Part shown: piece after piece, positions 52,801 through 55,800 of the stretch | How the letters are laid out: every line of letters starts with the position of its first letter | Position numbering within the stretch: position 1 is the first letter of the stretch | Assembly: GCF_902806685.2 (NCBI RefSeq) | Contig: NC_048553.1 | Location: 10,213,099-10,277,098, forward strand | DNA length: 64,000 nucleotides | DNA from: Maniola hyperantus | Lineage: Eukaryota; Arthropoda; Insecta; Lepidoptera; Nymphalidae | Direction of reading: 5' to 3' | Program-made: the position numbers and the translations under genes | Notes under the pieces: model-generated | Databases searched by the model: none | The model's input: only the letters and a program-made list of their open reading frames with translations | What the model was told of the DNA's origin: nothing

Positions 52801-55800
52801 TAACAACTTACCGGATCATCATCAGAGTTGGTCTGGTCCATGCTAACACTGGCTTCGGAGGAGCTGCGGTGGTGCGGCTTGCAGGCGGGCGGCGCGAGGC
52901 GGGGGGGCTCGGGCGCGGGCGACGCAGCCCCGGCGCCGCATCCCCCTCGGGCCCACATCGCGCGCATTAGCGCTGATGCAAGGTAGAGACTCTACCGAGA
53001 AAAAAAAAAAGTAACATACAGGATCTCGCGAAATAACGTTGATTTAGCTTCTGTAAAAAGTCAAAAGTCAAATAATTTATTTGACTTGCGTGTAAACGAC
53101 GTTGCGTGCTTAATGTATCGAAATATTTTAAAATTTGATTCCAACCCTAACGCAGTGGGTGTACGGGGAGATACGAATTCCCCTTCCACCCACTGGTGGG
53201 AGAAGCCGGTGGGCACGGGTAGCTCCTCCCGTTTTATACAATACAATATGTCGTTAAACCACGAAATAAGCTTAAAATAATTATTTTCGTACCTGTTCCG
53301 TATGTTCCTTAGGCGGCAACGCACATAGAAGACTATACAAATGCGTACAGGGCTTGGGTGCTAACGCTCTGATGAACCCTGGCAACAAGTCGTACACTTG
53401 ACGCCCGCAGTGCTTCAACTGTGCGGCCGCCCACACCAGCTCTACATGCTCTGGAGTCACTCGGCCCTCCACTGCGAGGAACTTTAGTATCATGTGCGAT
53501 TGCTTGATAACCTGCAAACAACAATGTGCTGGTTGTAAAAAACTGGCCAAGTGCGAGTCAGGCTCGCGCAATGAGGGTTCCGTACTACAGTCGTATTTTT
53601 TCGACATTTTGTAAGATAATTCAAAAACTATGATGCATAAAAATAAATAAAAATCTGTTTTAGAATGCAAAGGTGAAGACCTTTCATATGATACCCCACG
53701 TGATATAGTAATACTACTTCGAAAATCGAAAATACTAATTATTATTTCATGACCACAATTTAATTTTATTTTGTGTGACATAACCACAAATTTACGGTTT
53801 TCAAATTTTTCCCGAATGTCTGCTATAAGACCTACCTACCTGCCAAATTTCATGATTCCAGGTCAACGGGAAGTACCCTGTAGGTTTCTTGACAGACAGA
53901 CAGACAAACAGACAGACAACAAAGTGATCCTATAAGGGTTCTGTTTTTTCTTCACAGGCACAGAACCCTAAAAAGTAAGATTAATAAAAAAAGTTATTAA
54001 AGTCGACCAAGTGCGAGTTAGACTCACACACGTAAGGTAAGGTCCCGTACCATCGTAAAAGAAATGACACTTTTTTTTTTTTTTAAATGGCCATGACTAT
54101 TCTATGAAAATAGAATAGTCATGGCCATTTTTTAAATTTTATTATTTGTTATTATAACAGCAATAGAAATAAATGTTATTATAACAGCAATAGAAATACA
54201 TATTCTGTGAATATTTCAACTCTCTACCTATTATGGTTCACAAGATATAGCCCAATGACAGACAGCAGAGGCTTAGTAATACACTGTCACCCGTTGGCAC
54301 CTTTCTACCTTTCACCTTTTTACTCTGAAGGCACAAATCTATTGACAATAAATTACACAACAGGCAATCAGTAGTTTGTTGGTTTGTCCTTCAATAACGT
54401 CGCAACAGAGCAACGGATCGACGTGATTTTCTGCATGGATATATTTAAAGACCTGGAGAATGACATAGGCTATATGTTATCCCAGAAAATCAAAGAGTTG
54501 AACACGTGAATGAAGTCGCGGGCATCAGCTAGTATGGAACAACTTTATTAAAACTGTAAAACACAACAAAATTTACCTCAACATGCAAATTAGGTCCAAA
54601 CAGGTGTTCAATGATATTATTGAACGTCAACCAAGCAGCCAACTGCTGCCCCGCAATCTCCACATCCGCAGCTGTCTCCCCCGCACACAGCTCATTGTGG
54701 GCAGCTATATGAGCATTGATCTGAGCCACACCAGCTAGACGCATGGTTAGAGTGCTACTGTTGAAGTACTTGAATGCTAGAGCGAGGCCATCTTCGTCGA
54801 AGGATAGGGGTGCATCCAGTGGCTCTTTGGCAGCACCCCACATGAAATCTGCAATATTCATACTAATATTATAAATGCGAAAGTGTGTCTGTCTGTCTGT
54901 CTGCTAGCCTTTCGCGGCCCATCCGTTCAACCGATTTTGACGAAATTTGGTACAGAGATAGCTTGGAACCCGGGGTAGACATAGGCTACTTTCATCCCGG
55001 AAAATTAAAGAGTTCCCATGGCATTATTAAAAACCTAAATTCACGCGGACGAAGTCGCGGGCATCAGCTAGTTACCAAATAAAAAAAACTAAGTAAAATA
55101 GTGTTTTTGTTTTATGGGCAATGAACACAATGAACATCTGAATATATAAAATGAAAAGCTGGCTGACTGACTGACTGACCGATCTATCAACACACAGCTC
55201 AAACTACTGGACGAATCGGGCTGAAATTTGGCATGCAGATACCTATTATGACGTAAATATCCACTTAAGAAAGGAATTTTGAAAATTCAACCTCTAAAGT
55301 GGTAAGACAGGGATTTGAAATTTATGCAGTCCACGCGGACGAAGTCGCGGAAATAAGCTAGTAATAAATATAACTCAATTGCCATTCGGAACTTAAGCAA
55401 CCCACATAGTTTTTTTAATCAAATATTATTAAGGGACTTTTATAGGCGACCTACATATATGCCATATTTACTAACTAAAACTATTATTAAGTAAGTAGGT
55501 ACATCAAAATACTAAAATGTTCAAAGGGTTGCTAAAAATAGAGTTGAAAATACCAATATTCATAAAATTTAAAGTTAGTTCATAACATAGTTTTAAAGCA
55601 GCTGGCTATTTTAACTGTACTAAAGAAGTCTTCTTCCTGTAGTAAAGAAGAATTCCAATCACTACCCATATTATAAATGCGAAAGTGTGTTTGTTTGTTG
55701 GTTTGTCCTTCAATCACGTCGCAATGGATCGACGTGATTTTTTGCATGGGTATAGTTTAAGACCTGGAGAGTGATGTAGGCTGATAGCAGCTGAGTAGAT